62,930 bases of DNA from Paractinoplanes rishiriensis (GTDB taxonomy: Bacteria; Actinomycetota; Actinomycetes; Mycobacteriales; Micromonosporaceae), in NCBI RefSeq assembly GCF_016862375.1, contig NZ_BOMV01000053.1:1-62930 (forward strand), read 5' to 3'. Position 1 is the stretch's first letter. Each line of letters begins with the position of its first letter. The position numbers and the translations under genes were made by a program. Under the pieces are notes generated by a model. That model saw nothing but the letters and a program-made list of their open reading frames with translations. It had not been told where the DNA came from and made no database searches. Shown here in pieces: positions 24,596 through 32,949 of the stretch.

Positions 24596-25314
24596 GCCGT
24601 CGCCACCTCCTGTTCTTTGATCAACCGCAGAAATGCCTCTTCGAGGTCGTCGGTCGCGGCCCGGGACCGGATCGCGTCCGGGGTGTCGTCGCCGATCAGC
24701 CGGCCGTCCCGGATCAGCAGCAGCCGGTCGCAGCGGCCCGCCTCGTCCATCACGTGGCTGGAGACCAGCAGCGTGGTGCCGGCGCCGGCGAGTGCGTGGA
24801 ACTTGGCCCACAGGTCGGCCCGCAGCACCGGGTCCTGCCCGACGGTCGGCTCGTCGAGCACCAGCAACTCGGGTGTGCCGACCATGGCGCAGGCCAGCGA
24901 GGCCCGGCTGCGCTGCCCGCCGGACAGGTTGCCGACCAGCTGGCGGGCCGCGTCGGCCAGGCCCACGTCGGCGATCGCCCGGTCGGCCTCGGCCGCGCCC
25001 AGTCCCTGCAGGGCGGCGAAGTACCGCGCGTTCTCCCGCACCGACAGGTCGGCGTAGACGCTGGGCGACTGGGTCACGTAGCCCACGGTGCGGCGCAGTG
25101 CCGCGCTCCCGGCGGGCCGGCCGAGCACGGTGACGGTGCCCGACTGCACGATCTGCACGCCGACGATCGCCCGGATCAGCGTGGTCTTGCCGCTGCCACT
25201 GGGTCCGAGCAGCCCCGTGACGCTCCCGCGCGGAACGGCGCAGCCGATGCCGTGCAGCACCCGGCGCCGCCCCCGCTCCACGACGAGGTCCCGAACCTCG
25301 ATCGCGTTCTCCAT
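24592..25314 (-). CDS. ABC-2 type exporter ATPase
   Basis: A 240-residue ATPase: Walker A LLGPSGSGKTTLIRA, Q-loop YVTQSPSVYADLSVREN, signature NLSGGQRSRASLACA, Walker B LLVLDEPTVGQD and switch SSHVMDE are intact. DrrA/CcmA-type. I favour ATG 25314 (MENAIEVRDLVVERG), which follows GGAGGA; ATG 25332 would add six residues. First gene of a three-gene operon with the permease and a TetR regulator. Confidence 0.92.
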   Translation of the reverse strand: MENAIEVRDLVVERGRRRVLHGIGCAVPRGSVTGLLGPSGSGKTTLIRAIVGVQIVQSGTVTVLGRPAGSAALRRTVGYVTQSPSVYADLSVRENARYFAALQGLGAAEADRAIADVGLADAARQLVGNLSGGQRSRASLACAMVGTPELLVLDEPTVGQDPVLRADLWAKFHALAGAGTTLLVSSHVMDEAGRCDRLLLIRDGRLIGDDTPDAIRSRAATDDLEEAFLRLIKEQEVATA

Positions 25315-25354
25315 GACGTCCTCCGATTTCATCGCCCGTTGAGTTCAACGCTAG

Positions 25355-25873
25355 ATGAATTCCGGACGCAGCAGAAGTGGGTTTTTCCGCGGAGGCCGGG
25401 AAAGAGCAGGAACGTGCAGACCTTTTTTGCCGTACGCGGACTTCGTCGCCAGCGCGGCGGCCCTTGACGCCCGGCGGCTCGGCAAGCAGCGGGTGGAGAC
25501 GATCCAGGTGCTCCGCGGGCTGACCCGCCCCGGGTACGGCTGGCGGCACCATCCCGCGGTCAAGATGTGGCGCGGCTACGAGGAGGCGCTGACCAGGTAC
25601 GGGCTGGACATGTGCGCGGTCTGGACGGCCGAGGGCCGGGCCGACACGTGCGCCGGCACGCTGGTGGCCGACCTGGCCGAGGGCACCGGCCGCACGGTGG
25701 TCCGCACGCAGGCGGAACTGGCCGCGGCCGGCGAGCTGCCGCCGTGGCTGGGCGCGGACGATCTGCACCGCAGCCACCGGTCGGCGCTGCTGCGCAAGGA
25801 CCCGGACTTCTACCGGACGGTTTTCACGGACGTGCCGGACGATCTCCCGTACGTCTGGCCCGCCCCGGTATAG
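25355..25873 (+). CDS. MSMEG_6728-family protein with a displaced start (T-run frameshift?)
   Basis: The body FLPYADFVASAAALDARRLGKQRVETIQVLRGLTRPGYGWRHHPAVKMWRGY identifies the actinobacterial MSMEG_6728 family, distantly related to pyrimidine-dimer glycosylases. Members normally begin M-Q-T-F-L-P-Y. Here the matching start GTG CAG ACC at 25414 is in another frame: a run of six Ts (25423-25428) should be five. The frame as it stands opens at ATG 25355 with an atypical 25-residue leader, or could start at TTG 25427. So this is either a one-base sequence error, slippage-dependent expression, or a damaged start. The rest is intact to residue 172. Confidence 0.75.
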   Translation: MNSGRSRSGFFRGGRERAGTCRPFLPYADFVASAAALDARRLGKQRVETIQVLRGLTRPGYGWRHHPAVKMWRGYEEALTRYGLDMCAVWTAEGRADTCAGTLVADLAEGTGRTVVRTQAELAAAGELPPWLGADDLHRSHRSALLRKDPDFYRTVFTDVPDDLPYVWPAPV

Positions 25874-25877
25874 CTGG

Positions 25878-28280
25878 TTACAGAGCGAGAATGCGGTCCA
25901 GGAACTCCCGGTAACCGCGCATCGCCATCCGCATGCTCTCCGTGTCCGGAGTGTCGGTACCGCGCAGCGGGTCGAGCTCGTCGCGCTCGGCCAGCAGCGC
26001 CTCGGTGAGCTCGTTGACCGCGTCGGTGAGCAGGTCGTGGGCCCGGGTCAGGGCCCGGACCGGGTCGTCCACGAACTCGGCCTTCACCTCGTGCCAGGCG
26101 GCCCGGAAGTGGCGGGTGGCATCGTCGTCCCAGAACGCGATGTGCCCCGCCGCGACGTCACCGGGCCGGAGCGGGTGCTCGTCCCGGACGTCCTCCTCCG
26201 GCTCGGGCGCGGCGCGGCGGCCGCGGCGGGCCGGCTCGGCGTCCTCGAGGCTGGCCGAGCGCCGCCCGAGCGCGAACGGCTCGTCCTCGTCCAGGGTGGC
26301 GGCCCGGCGTCCGAGCTGGAGCAGGGCGTCGTCGTCGAGGGTGGCGGCCCGGCGCCCGACCGGGAACGAGCCGTCGTCGAGCGTGGCGCCGCGGCGGCCG
26401 GCCTCGTCCTCCAGCGTGGCGGAGCGGCGGCCGGCCGCGTGCGGTCCGTCGTCGTCGAGGGCGGCGCGGCGTCCGGGCTGGTGCTGGCCCTCGTCCTCGA
26501 GGCTGGCGGCGCGGCGTCCGGCCGGCGGGTTCAGGGTGTCGTCCTCGCGGGCGCGGCGGGCACCGCCCTCGGCCGGGCGTGCCGCCGGGACGGCGTCGGC
26601 CTGATCGGCGCCGGGCGCCTGGCCCGGAACGGGCGTGGCCAGCGCGGGAGCGCCGCCCGCGACCGGTCCGGCCAGGGCGTTTCCGTTGGCGCCGAGTCCC
26701 TTGCCGAGCGGCCCGTTCGCGAGCGGCCCGTTCGGGCCGTTGGCCGCGGCGGCGCGGCGGCTGGGGAGTTCGTCGGTGGGCGTGGCCAGGGTCTCGCCGA
26801 GGGCGGCCACGCCCGCCGCGGCGCGCGGTGCCGGGACGCCCGAGACCGGGCCGGTCGACGGATCGGGCAGGGCGGGCACATAGGACGGCGGCTGGCCGTA
26901 AGCGGCGGGGAAGCCCGGCGACACCGGACTTGCCGGCGTGCCGTTGGCGGGCGCACCACTCGTCGGGGCACCATTCGCCTGGCCGCCATTGGTCTGGCTG
27001 CCATTGGTCTGGCTGCCATTGGTCTGGCCGCCATTGGCCTGGCCGCCATTGGCCTGGCCGCCATTGGCCGGGCCGCCATTCGCCTGGCGGCCATTCGCCG
27101 GGCCGCCATTGGCCTGGCCGCTGTGCAACGGGCGGCCATTCGCCGGGGCGCCATTCATCGGGCTGCCGTTCGCCGGGCTGCCGTTCGCCGGGGCGCCATT
27201 CATTGCGCCGCCATTCGCCGGGGTGCCGGTCAGCGGGCCGCTGGTCGCCGGGGCGCCCGAGACGGGTGCGGGCTGGGCCGCCGACGGCGGGCCCGAGGCG
27301 GGGTGGACCGGTGCGGGCGGGGCCGACGCGGGGGTGCCGGACGTCGGGCTGACCACCGGGTGCTTCGAGGTGGGCACCGAGGCCCAGCCGGTGGCCTGGC
27401 GGCGCGCCTCGGCGGGGCCGGGCTCGGCGTGGGTGTCGGTGCGGTCGCCGGCCGGGCCGGACTCGCCGGCAGCGGTGAAACCGGGAACGCCGGCCCGTCC
27501 GTTCATGTGATCACGCCCGTTCTCGTCGATGGAATCCGCGGGGTCGGCGGCCTCGCCCGGCGCCGGGGCATCCACAGTAGACGCCGGGTCGCCCGGCCTC
27601 TTCGCCCGTCCGTTCAGTTCCGGCGTCGCATGGCCGTTCAGGCCGGAGCGGGGCTCGCCGGCGGGCTGGTTGCGCCCGCCGAACAGGAACCGTCCGTTGC
27701 GGCCGCCGAGACCGAAGCCCCCGAACGAGCCGGGATCGCGGTCCCACGGACTGGGTCGCGAGGACTCTACGGCCGGAGGTGTGCCTTCCCCGGTCTCCGA
27801 CGCGCCGGAGTGATCCGGATCGCCCTCCGGGGAACCGGGCAGGCCGCCACCCGCGGGACCCTTGCCGCCCGGTCCGCCGGGGGCGCGGGGAACCGGTGCG
27901 CCGCCGTGCACCGGGCCGGGCGACCCAGCCGGGCCGGGCGACCCAGCCGGGCCGGGCGACCCAGCCGGGCCGGACGACCCAACCGGGCCGGGCGGCGGCT
28001 TCGGGCCGTCGGGTGACGGCCCGCCGGCCGGGCCGCGCGCGGTCGACGCGAAGGGCGAGTGGGGGTTGCCGGAATTCGGCGCGAACACGCCGGGCGGCAG
28101 GATCAGTTCGGCGCCGCGGCGGGAGCCCAGCGCGACCATCTGGGTTTCACCCGGAAGGGCGACCGGCGACTCCGGCGGATCGGCCTCCGCCGTCTCGTCC
28201 TCGGACTCCCGGTGGACCGGCCAGAAGCGGGACAGGCCGCGCGGTGACCGCTGGTTGTCGGGACTGGACGTCGGCTCCAT
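25878..28280 (-). CDS. 800-residue low-complexity repeat protein with conserved C-terminal helical domain
   Basis: From ATG 28280 (MEPTSSPDNQRSPRGLSRFW) the protein runs 800 residues. In order it has a short conserved-looking N-terminal part with RGAELILPPGVFAP, a collagen-like Gly-Pro-Ala-Gly-Ser-Pro array, a long Pro/Gly/Asn region with about 17 pentapeptides of the Gly-Gln-Ala-Asn-Gly type, eight copies of a GRR-x-A-[ST]-L-acidic motif, and a C-terminal domain of about 95 residues (HFRAAWHEVKAEFVDDPVRA ... MAMRGYREFLDRIL). That last domain resembles a helical domain found at the C-terminus of many actinobacterial proteins. No signal peptide or membrane helix. Function unknown. Confidence 0.85.
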   Translation of the reverse strand: MEPTSSPDNQRSPRGLSRFWPVHRESEDETAEADPPESPVALPGETQMVALGSRRGAELILPPGVFAPNSGNPHSPFASTARGPAGGPSPDGPKPPPGPVGSSGPAGSPGPAGSPGPAGSPGPVHGGAPVPRAPGGPGGKGPAGGGLPGSPEGDPDHSGASETGEGTPPAVESSRPSPWDRDPGSFGGFGLGGRNGRFLFGGRNQPAGEPRSGLNGHATPELNGRAKRPGDPASTVDAPAPGEAADPADSIDENGRDHMNGRAGVPGFTAAGESGPAGDRTDTHAEPGPAEARRQATGWASVPTSKHPVVSPTSGTPASAPPAPVHPASGPPSAAQPAPVSGAPATSGPLTGTPANGGAMNGAPANGSPANGSPMNGAPANGRPLHSGQANGGPANGRQANGGPANGGQANGGQANGGQTNGSQTNGSQTNGGQANGAPTSGAPANGTPASPVSPGFPAAYGQPPSYVPALPDPSTGPVSGVPAPRAAAGVAALGETLATPTDELPSRRAAAANGPNGPLANGPLGKGLGANGNALAGPVAGGAPALATPVPGQAPGADQADAVPAARPAEGGARRAREDDTLNPPAGRRAASLEDEGQHQPGRRAALDDDGPHAAGRRSATLEDEAGRRGATLDDGSFPVGRRAATLDDDALLQLGRRAATLDEDEPFALGRRSASLEDAEPARRGRRAAPEPEEDVRDEHPLRPGDVAAGHIAFWDDDATRHFRAAWHEVKAEFVDDPVRALTRAHDLLTDAVNELTEALLAERDELDPLRGTDTPDTESMRMAMRGYREFLDRILAL
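26215..26530 (-). repeat. Repeats encoding GRR-x-A-[ST]-L-[DE] motifs
   Basis: Eight imperfect copies of a motif of about ten residues, such as GRRAATLDDD, GRRSATLEDE and GRRAASLEDE; six keep a Ser or Thr. Basic residues at -3/-2 and acids after the hydroxyl residue make them look like protein-kinase sites. Confidence 0.85.
26971..27225 (-). repeat. 15-bp repeat array encoding Asn-Gly pentapeptides
   Basis: About 17 imperfect copies of a 15-bp unit such as ccattggcctggccg, in frame within the 800-residue protein. They encode Gln/Pro-Ala-Asn-Gly-Gly-like pentapeptides on the minus strand. Copy number is probably variable among strains. Confidence 0.9.
27907..27985 (-). repeat. 18-bp repeat array encoding collagen-like GPAGSP
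   Basis: Four near-identical 18-bp units (ggcgacccagccgggccg) encode Gly-Pro-Ala-Gly-Ser-Pro on the minus strand, a Gly-X-Y collagen-like stretch inside the 800-residue protein. Confidence 0.9.
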
Positions 28281-28501
28281 GGGCGTAAGACTCCCGTCGG
28301 CGAGGCTGCGCCACCCGCGCTGAGCTGCGCGACCCGGGTGCGGCGGGTGGGCACCGGCGTCCTGGGCCGGGCGCGGCGCACGACGACGGTACCGTCCCTC
28401 GCGTCCCCGCACATCCCCAGTGCCCGGATCGTGGGCCGTGTCGGGACCGGCCCGGCCGGGGCGCGTCGGGCACTGTTGGCCGGGCAGGGGAGAATCGTCG
28501 C

Positions 28502-28870
28502 GTGGTAGTGAAGACCGATCTCGACCCGGCCATCGCGGCCCGCCTCAAGCGGACCCCCGACGGCCTGGTCGCCGCGATCGTGCGGGAGCACGCGACCGGC
28601 GATGTGCTGATGATGGCGTGGATGGACGACGAGGCCCTGCACCGCACCCTGACGACCGGCCGGGCGACCTACTGGTCGCGCAGCCGCCGGGAGTACTGGG
28701 TCAAGGGCGCCACCTCCGGCCATCACCAGTACGTGAAATCGGTGGCGCTCGACTGCGACGGCGACGCGCTGCTGGTCACCGTCGAGCAGGTCGGCGCGGC
28801 CTGCCACACCGGCGCACACTCCTGCTTCTTCGACGACCTGCCGGTCACCACCCCCACGGAGGCCCGATGA
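28502..28870 (+). CDS. hisI: Phosphoribosyl-AMP cyclohydrolase
   Basis: A 122-residue single-domain cyclohydrolase that opens the adenine ring of PR-AMP in histidine synthesis. Family motifs ATGDVLMMAWMDDEALHRTL, TYWSRSRREYWVKGATSGH, the metal-binding DCDGDALL and the C-terminal CHTG-x4-CF cysteines are all present. GTG 28502 starts it, with GTG 28508 an in-frame alternative. It is apart from the main his cluster and is coupled to trpE by an ATGA overlap. Confidence 0.95.
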   Translation: MVVKTDLDPAIAARLKRTPDGLVAAIVREHATGDVLMMAWMDDEALHRTLTTGRATYWSRSRREYWVKGATSGHHQYVKSVALDCDGDALLVTVEQVGAACHTGAHSCFFDDLPVTTPTEAR

Positions 28871-30399
28871 CCAGCGGCGCGGTCCGCCCCGACGAGACGA
28901 CGTTCCTGCGGCAGCGGCGCCGGGTGATCCCGGTGACCCGCCGGCTGCTGGCCGACGGCGAGACCCCGGTGGGCGTCTACACCAAACTGGCCGGCGGCCC
29001 CGGCACGTTCCTGCTGGAGTCGGCCGAGCAGGGTGCCGGCCCGTCCGGTGCGGCCTGGTCGCGCTACTCCTTCATCGGGGTGCGCAGCGCGGCCACCCTG
29101 GTCGAGCGGGACGGCGCCGCGTCCTGGCTGGGCACCCCGCCGGCCGGGGTGCCGACCGGTGGCGACCCGGTGACGGCGCTGCGCGAGACGGTGGCGGCGC
29201 TGGCCGACGGTCACGCCGACGACGACCTGCCGCCGCTGACCGGCGGGATGGTCGGCTACCTGAGCTACGACCTGGTCCGGCGCTTCGAGCGGCTGCCGGC
29301 GACGGCCGACAACGACCTGCCGCTGCCCGAGCTGGGCATGATGCTGGCGACCGACCTGGTGGTGCTCGACCACTACGACGGCTCGGCCATCCTGGTCGCG
29401 AACGCGGTGCTGGCCGACGACGCCGACGACGCGGCCCGCCTCGCCGCCTACCACCAGGCCGTCGGTCGACTCGACGCGATGACCACCGCGCTCTCCCGCC
29501 CCACCCCGCCGATGATCTCCACGGTGGACCGCCGCCCGGCCGGCGAGCCGGTGAGCCGCACCGCCCCCGGCGAATATCAGAAGGCCGTCGACGAGGCGAA
29601 AGAGGCGATCCGGGCCGGCGAGTGCTTCCAGATCGTGGTGGCGCAACGCTTCGAACGCCCGACCGACGCCAACCCGCTCGACGTCTACCGCGTGCTCCGG
29701 GCGACCAATCCCAGCCCGTACATGTATCTCTTGCGCTTTGATGATTTTGACATCGTCGGCTCATCCCCCGAGGCCCACCTCAAGGTCAGCAACGACGACG
29801 ACGGTGTCCGCCGCGCGCTGCTGCACCCGATCGCCGGCACCCGCTGGCGCGGCGCCACCCCCGAACAGGACAACGCCCTGGCCGCCGAACTGCTGGCCGA
29901 CCCCAAGGAGCGCTCCGAGCACGTCATGCTGGTCGACCTGGGCCGCAACGACCTGGGCCGGGTCTGCAAGGCGGGCACGGTCGAGGTCCCGGAGTTCGCC
30001 CGGATCGAGCGCTACAGCCACGTCATGCACATCGTGTCCACGGTGACCGGTGAGCTTCGTGACGACCGGACGGCCTTCGACGCCCTGGCCGCGACGTTCC
30101 CGGCCGGCACCCTGTCCGGCGCCCCCAAGGTCCGCGCCATGGAGATCATCGAGCAACTGGAACCGACCCGCCGCGGCCTGTACGGCGGCACGGTCGGTTA
30201 CTTCGGCTTCGCCGGCGACATGGACATGGCCATCGCGATCCGCACGGCCCTGATCCGCGACGGCGTGGCATACGTCGGAGCCGGCGCCGGCATCGTGGCC
30301 GACTCCGACCCCGCCGCCGAGGAGACCGAAACCCGCAACAAGGCAGCCGCGGTCCTGGCCGCCATCGCCTCAGCCGAAACCTTGCGCGCCGCGCGATGA
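28867..30399 (+). CDS. trpE: Anthranilate synthase component I
   Basis: Converts chorismate and ammonia or glutamine to anthranilate, the first tryptophan step. At 510 residues the chorismate-binding core is clear: GECFQIVVAQRFERPT, LLRFDDFDIVGSSPEAHLK, HPIAGTRWRGATPEQD, VDLGRNDLGRVCKAG and GTLSGAPKVRAMEIIEQLEP. The feedback-site region FLLESAE is in the N-terminal domain. ATG 28867 overlaps the hisI stop. The glutaminase partner (trpG) is not in the window. No attenuator leader with Trp codons was found upstream. Confidence 0.95.
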   Translation: MTSGAVRPDETTFLRQRRRVIPVTRRLLADGETPVGVYTKLAGGPGTFLLESAEQGAGPSGAAWSRYSFIGVRSAATLVERDGAASWLGTPPAGVPTGGDPVTALRETVAALADGHADDDLPPLTGGMVGYLSYDLVRRFERLPATADNDLPLPELGMMLATDLVVLDHYDGSAILVANAVLADDADDAARLAAYHQAVGRLDAMTTALSRPTPPMISTVDRRPAGEPVSRTAPGEYQKAVDEAKEAIRAGECFQIVVAQRFERPTDANPLDVYRVLRATNPSPYMYLLRFDDFDIVGSSPEAHLKVSNDDDGVRRALLHPIAGTRWRGATPEQDNALAAELLADPKERSEHVMLVDLGRNDLGRVCKAGTVEVPEFARIERYSHVMHIVSTVTGELRDDRTAFDALAATFPAGTLSGAPKVRAMEIIEQLEPTRRGLYGGTVGYFGFAGDMDMAIAIRTALIRDGVAYVGAGAGIVADSDPAAEETETRNKAAAVLAAIASAETLRAAR

Positions 30400-30953
30400 C
30401 CACCCGCCGCACCTACGGCCTGACCCTGCTGGCCTGCCTGGCCGGCGCGGGGTTGGCGCTGTACGCGGTGACCCGCACGTGGTCGATCGAGGTGACCCCG
30501 CGCACCGGCATGTCCCCGCTGCGGCACATCCGGACGGGCGCCGACGCGGAGCCGTGGGTGATCGGCTTGGCCCTGGTGGCGCTGGCCGGCACGGGCGCGC
30601 TGCTGGCCACCGGCGGCTGGTCGCGCCGCATGCTGGGCGGCGTGCTGGCCCTGGCCGGGGCCGGCGTGACGGTGGGTGCGGTGATCGGCCGGCTCGGACT
30701 CAACCCGGGCGAGGCCGGACCGGGCGGCACGGCGTGGCCGGCGGTGTGCGCGCTGGGCGGCGCGATCATCACAGTGGGCGGCCTCACCGCAGCGCGTCAC
30801 GGCCATCTTTGGCCCACCATGTCAGCCCGGTACGACCGAAAGCCCGCACCCGCCGGCCCGGAGCGCCCGGCCCCGCAGCCGACTCCCGACGGCCCGATCG
30901 ATTCCCGGACGGCCTGGGACGCTTTGGACCGCGGCGACGATCCCACCACCTGA
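30396..30953 (+). CDS. TIGR02234 tryptophan-biosynthesis-associated membrane protein
   Basis: A 185-residue membrane protein with four hydrophobic helices (about residues 7-27, 53-73, 80-100, 110-132) and a polar Pro-rich C-terminus ending in DRGDDPTT. The ATG overlaps the trpE stop. Proteins of this family (TIGR02234, Trp_oprn_chp) sit after trpE in actinobacterial trp operons; their role is not known, and transport or regulation of tryptophan has only been suggested. Confidence 0.9.
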   Translation: MTTRRTYGLTLLACLAGAGLALYAVTRTWSIEVTPRTGMSPLRHIRTGADAEPWVIGLALVALAGTGALLATGGWSRRMLGGVLALAGAGVTVGAVIGRLGLNPGEAGPGGTAWPAVCALGGAIITVGGLTAARHGHLWPTMSARYDRKPAPAGPERPAPQPTPDGPIDSRTAWDALDRGDDPTT

Positions 30954-31455
30954 GCGGGGTCCTGCGGGCTTCGCCCCGGTACGTCCTCCGTTCTGGCCGG
31001 GCCGCTCCGCGGCGCGGCTCCGGTCGCGCTCTGGGCGTGCCGCTCCAAACGGTCACCCGCGCTTGGGCGTCATGCTGGACCGGGGGTTGATGTCCACCCT
31101 TGGGACGGCGGCCACCATGCGGGAGCACGGCGCACAACATGCGGGAGAGCGGCGCTGGCACCTGATCAACTTCCGACCGGCCCGTCCTGGTCTGGTGCCG
31201 ACCGTGCCGGCGGCCCGTCGCGTGGATCTTGGGGATTCCGGGGGGTCGCGGGGGCCGCGTCTTGGTCAGTGTTAGGACGTTAAAAGGGCAGATATCGGGG
31301 TATGTGGGATTTATGAGCGCGACGCAGGTGGGGTGGGGCTGGAGTGGGGTGAGTGCGTTGCAGGACAGCCCGGAAGCTGCGGCAGGGAGGCCGGGACGGC
31401 AGGTGCCGGGCGAAATTCCGGGTTGGTGTGGGAGACGCGTACTTTCTCTGGTTTA
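30954..31455. other. 502-bp intergenic stretch in the split trp region
   Basis: No convincing gene on either strand. Short open frames have atypical composition and no ribosome sites. A slightly A/T-richer patch lies near 31270-31315 and could carry a promoter; nothing more specific is visible. Confidence 0.6.
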
Positions 31456-31737
31456 TCAGCCCGCGGAAACGCGTGAGCGACGCACGAGCATGGCCACCTC
31501 GCGGGTGAGGTCTATGCGGGCCTGATTGCGTGCCTGGTCGGCAAGCATGGCGTCCCAGGCGTTGTCGCGGGCCGTGCGGACGTTGGCCGGGCCTACTACG
31601 GCGCGCTGGACGCCGGTTACCAGGTCGGCGGCTGCGGCCACCACCACTCGGGAGACCTCGGCGAAACCCACGGGGTCGGGCTCGGGGTCGGGCGCCGGTG
31701 TGCTGTGGGTTGGCGTGAGTTGGCTGATGCCGGCCAT
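31456..31737 (-). CDS. Small uncharacterised helical protein between trp genes
   Basis: A 93-residue frame from ATG 31737 (MAGISQLTPTHSTP...), which is preceded by GAGG at five bases on the minus strand. After a Pro-rich start, residues about 25-93 form a continuous amphipathic helical region (FAEVSRVVVAAAADLVTGVQ ... ARNQARIDLTREVAMLVRR). ATG 31758 is an alternative start. It lies opposite to, and breaks, the trp gene series. I do not recognise the family; translation is supported by the ribosome site and helix-like composition only. Confidence 0.6.
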   Translation of the reverse strand: MAGISQLTPTHSTPAPDPEPDPVGFAEVSRVVVAAAADLVTGVQRAVVGPANVRTARDNAWDAMLADQARNQARIDLTREVAMLVRRSRVSAG

Positions 31738-32097
31738 GGTCGCCTCCACGTCGATCATTTCTCCTGGTCGGGTCGATGCTGGTCGGGTCGATGGTTGCCG
31801 GGAACCAGTGTGCCTGGGACTCATCATCGCCGGGTCGTATTTCCGAGGCGTGACAATGCCGTGTACGCGTTGTGGTATCCGCCGTTCGGAGGAAGGGGCC
31901 CAGCGCAGCGGTGGGGCGCGGGGCGGTGCCGGCGTGACGGAAGTGACAGACTCCGCTCAGCGAGGTGGCGTGTCCTCTCGCGGGCGGCGGCATTATGCCC
32001 CAGCCCACCAGGTGAGGCGCGCCATACCCCGGGGGGTCGCCGATGACCACCACCTCCTAGCATCGGGCGGAGGACACCCGGAGAGGGGAGTCATTAC
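31738..32097. other. Promoter region of trpCBA
   Basis: About 360 bp between the small minus-strand gene and trpC. An open frame starting M-P-C-T-R-C-G at 31857 was considered but lacks support. The segment should hold the trpC promoter and the ribosome site (GGAGAGGGGAG just upstream of GTG 32098). No Trp-rich leader peptide was found. Confidence 0.5.
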
Positions 32098-32949
32098 GTG
32101 ACATCCGATCAGCAGGCGGAAGCGGGCACTGGCGGGCCGCAGAACGTGCTGGAGGAGATCCTCGCCGGAGTGCGCGAGGACGTGGCGGCCCGGCAGGAAC
32201 AGGTGCCGCTGGAGCAGGTTCGGGAACAGGCCGCGGCGGCGCCGCCGGCGATAGACGCTTACGCGGCGCTGCGTAAGCCTGGCGTGGCGGTGATCGCGGA
32301 GGTGAAGCGGGCATCGCCCTCCAAGGGTGCGCTCGCCGACATCCCCGATCCGGCCGAGCTGGCGGGGGAGTATGCGGCGGGTGGCGCCCGCTGCATCAGC
32401 GTGCTCACCGAGGGCCGATGGTTCGGTGGCTCGCTGGCCGACCTCGCCGCCGTGCGGGCGTCGGTGCAGATCCCGGTGCTTCGCAAGGACTTTGTGGTCT
32501 CCAGTTATCAGGTGCACGAGGCGCGCGCCCACGGTGCCGACCTGGTGCTGCTGATCGTGGCGGCCCTCGAGCAGAACGTGCTGGTGGGCCTGCTCGAGCG
32601 GATCGAGTCGTTGGGCATGACCGCGCTGGTCGAAGTGCACAACGAGGAGGAGGCCGACCGGGCACTCGAAGCCAATGCCAAGGTGATCGGGGTCAACGCC
32701 CGTGACCTGCGCACGCTCGAGGTCGACCGGTCGGTGTTCGAGCGGATCGCGCCGGGGCTGCCCAACAACGTCGTCAAGATCGCCGAGTCGGGGGTGCGCG
32801 GGCCGCACGACCTGATCCGGTACGCGTCGGCCGGCGCGGACGCGGTGCTGGTGGGCGAGGGCCTGGTCACCCAGAAGTCGCCGCGGGACGCGGTGGCCGA
32901 ACTGGTGAACGCGGGCAACCACCCGGCCACCCCACGGCCGGTCCGGTGA
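32098..32949 (+). CDS. trpC: Indole-3-glycerol-phosphate synthase
   Basis: TIM-barrel enzyme of 283 residues that closes the indole ring. The N-terminal LEEILAGVREDVAARQEQVP, VAVIAEVKRASPSKG (catalytic Lys), LTEGRWFGGSLADL, VLRKDFVVSSYQ, VGLLERIESLGMTALVEVHN, VIGVNARDL and IAESGVRGPHD are all in place. GTG start with a GA-rich ribosome site. It is monofunctional (no fused TrpF), which fits PriA supplying the TrpF step. Coupled to trpB by GTGA. Confidence 0.96.
   Translation: MTSDQQAEAGTGGPQNVLEEILAGVREDVAARQEQVPLEQVREQAAAAPPAIDAYAALRKPGVAVIAEVKRASPSKGALADIPDPAELAGEYAAGGARCISVLTEGRWFGGSLADLAAVRASVQIPVLRKDFVVSSYQVHEARAHGADLVLLIVAALEQNVLVGLLERIESLGMTALVEVHNEEEADRALEANAKVIGVNARDLRTLEVDRSVFERIAPGLPNNVVKIAESGVRGPHDLIRYASAGADAVLVGEGLVTQKSPRDAVAELVNAGNHPATPRPVR

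Noticed and set aside
26037..28016. Repeat-rich open frame on the plus strand within the 800-residue gene
   Set aside because: Ala/Arg/Gly-rich mirror of the repeats; the minus-strand frame carries the conserved C-terminal domain and ends correctly.
31314..31525. Possible Trp leader peptide (MSATQVGWGWSG...)
   Set aside because: It contains only separated Trp codons, has no ribosome site or attenuator hairpin pair, is 600 bp from trpC, and the frame runs on for 70 codons into the opposite-strand gene.
31857..32101. Small zinc-ribbon-like frame starting M-P-C-T-R-C-G upstream of trpC
   Set aside because: Only one Cys pair, no second pair, and low-complexity sequence afterwards without a ribosome site; probably chance.
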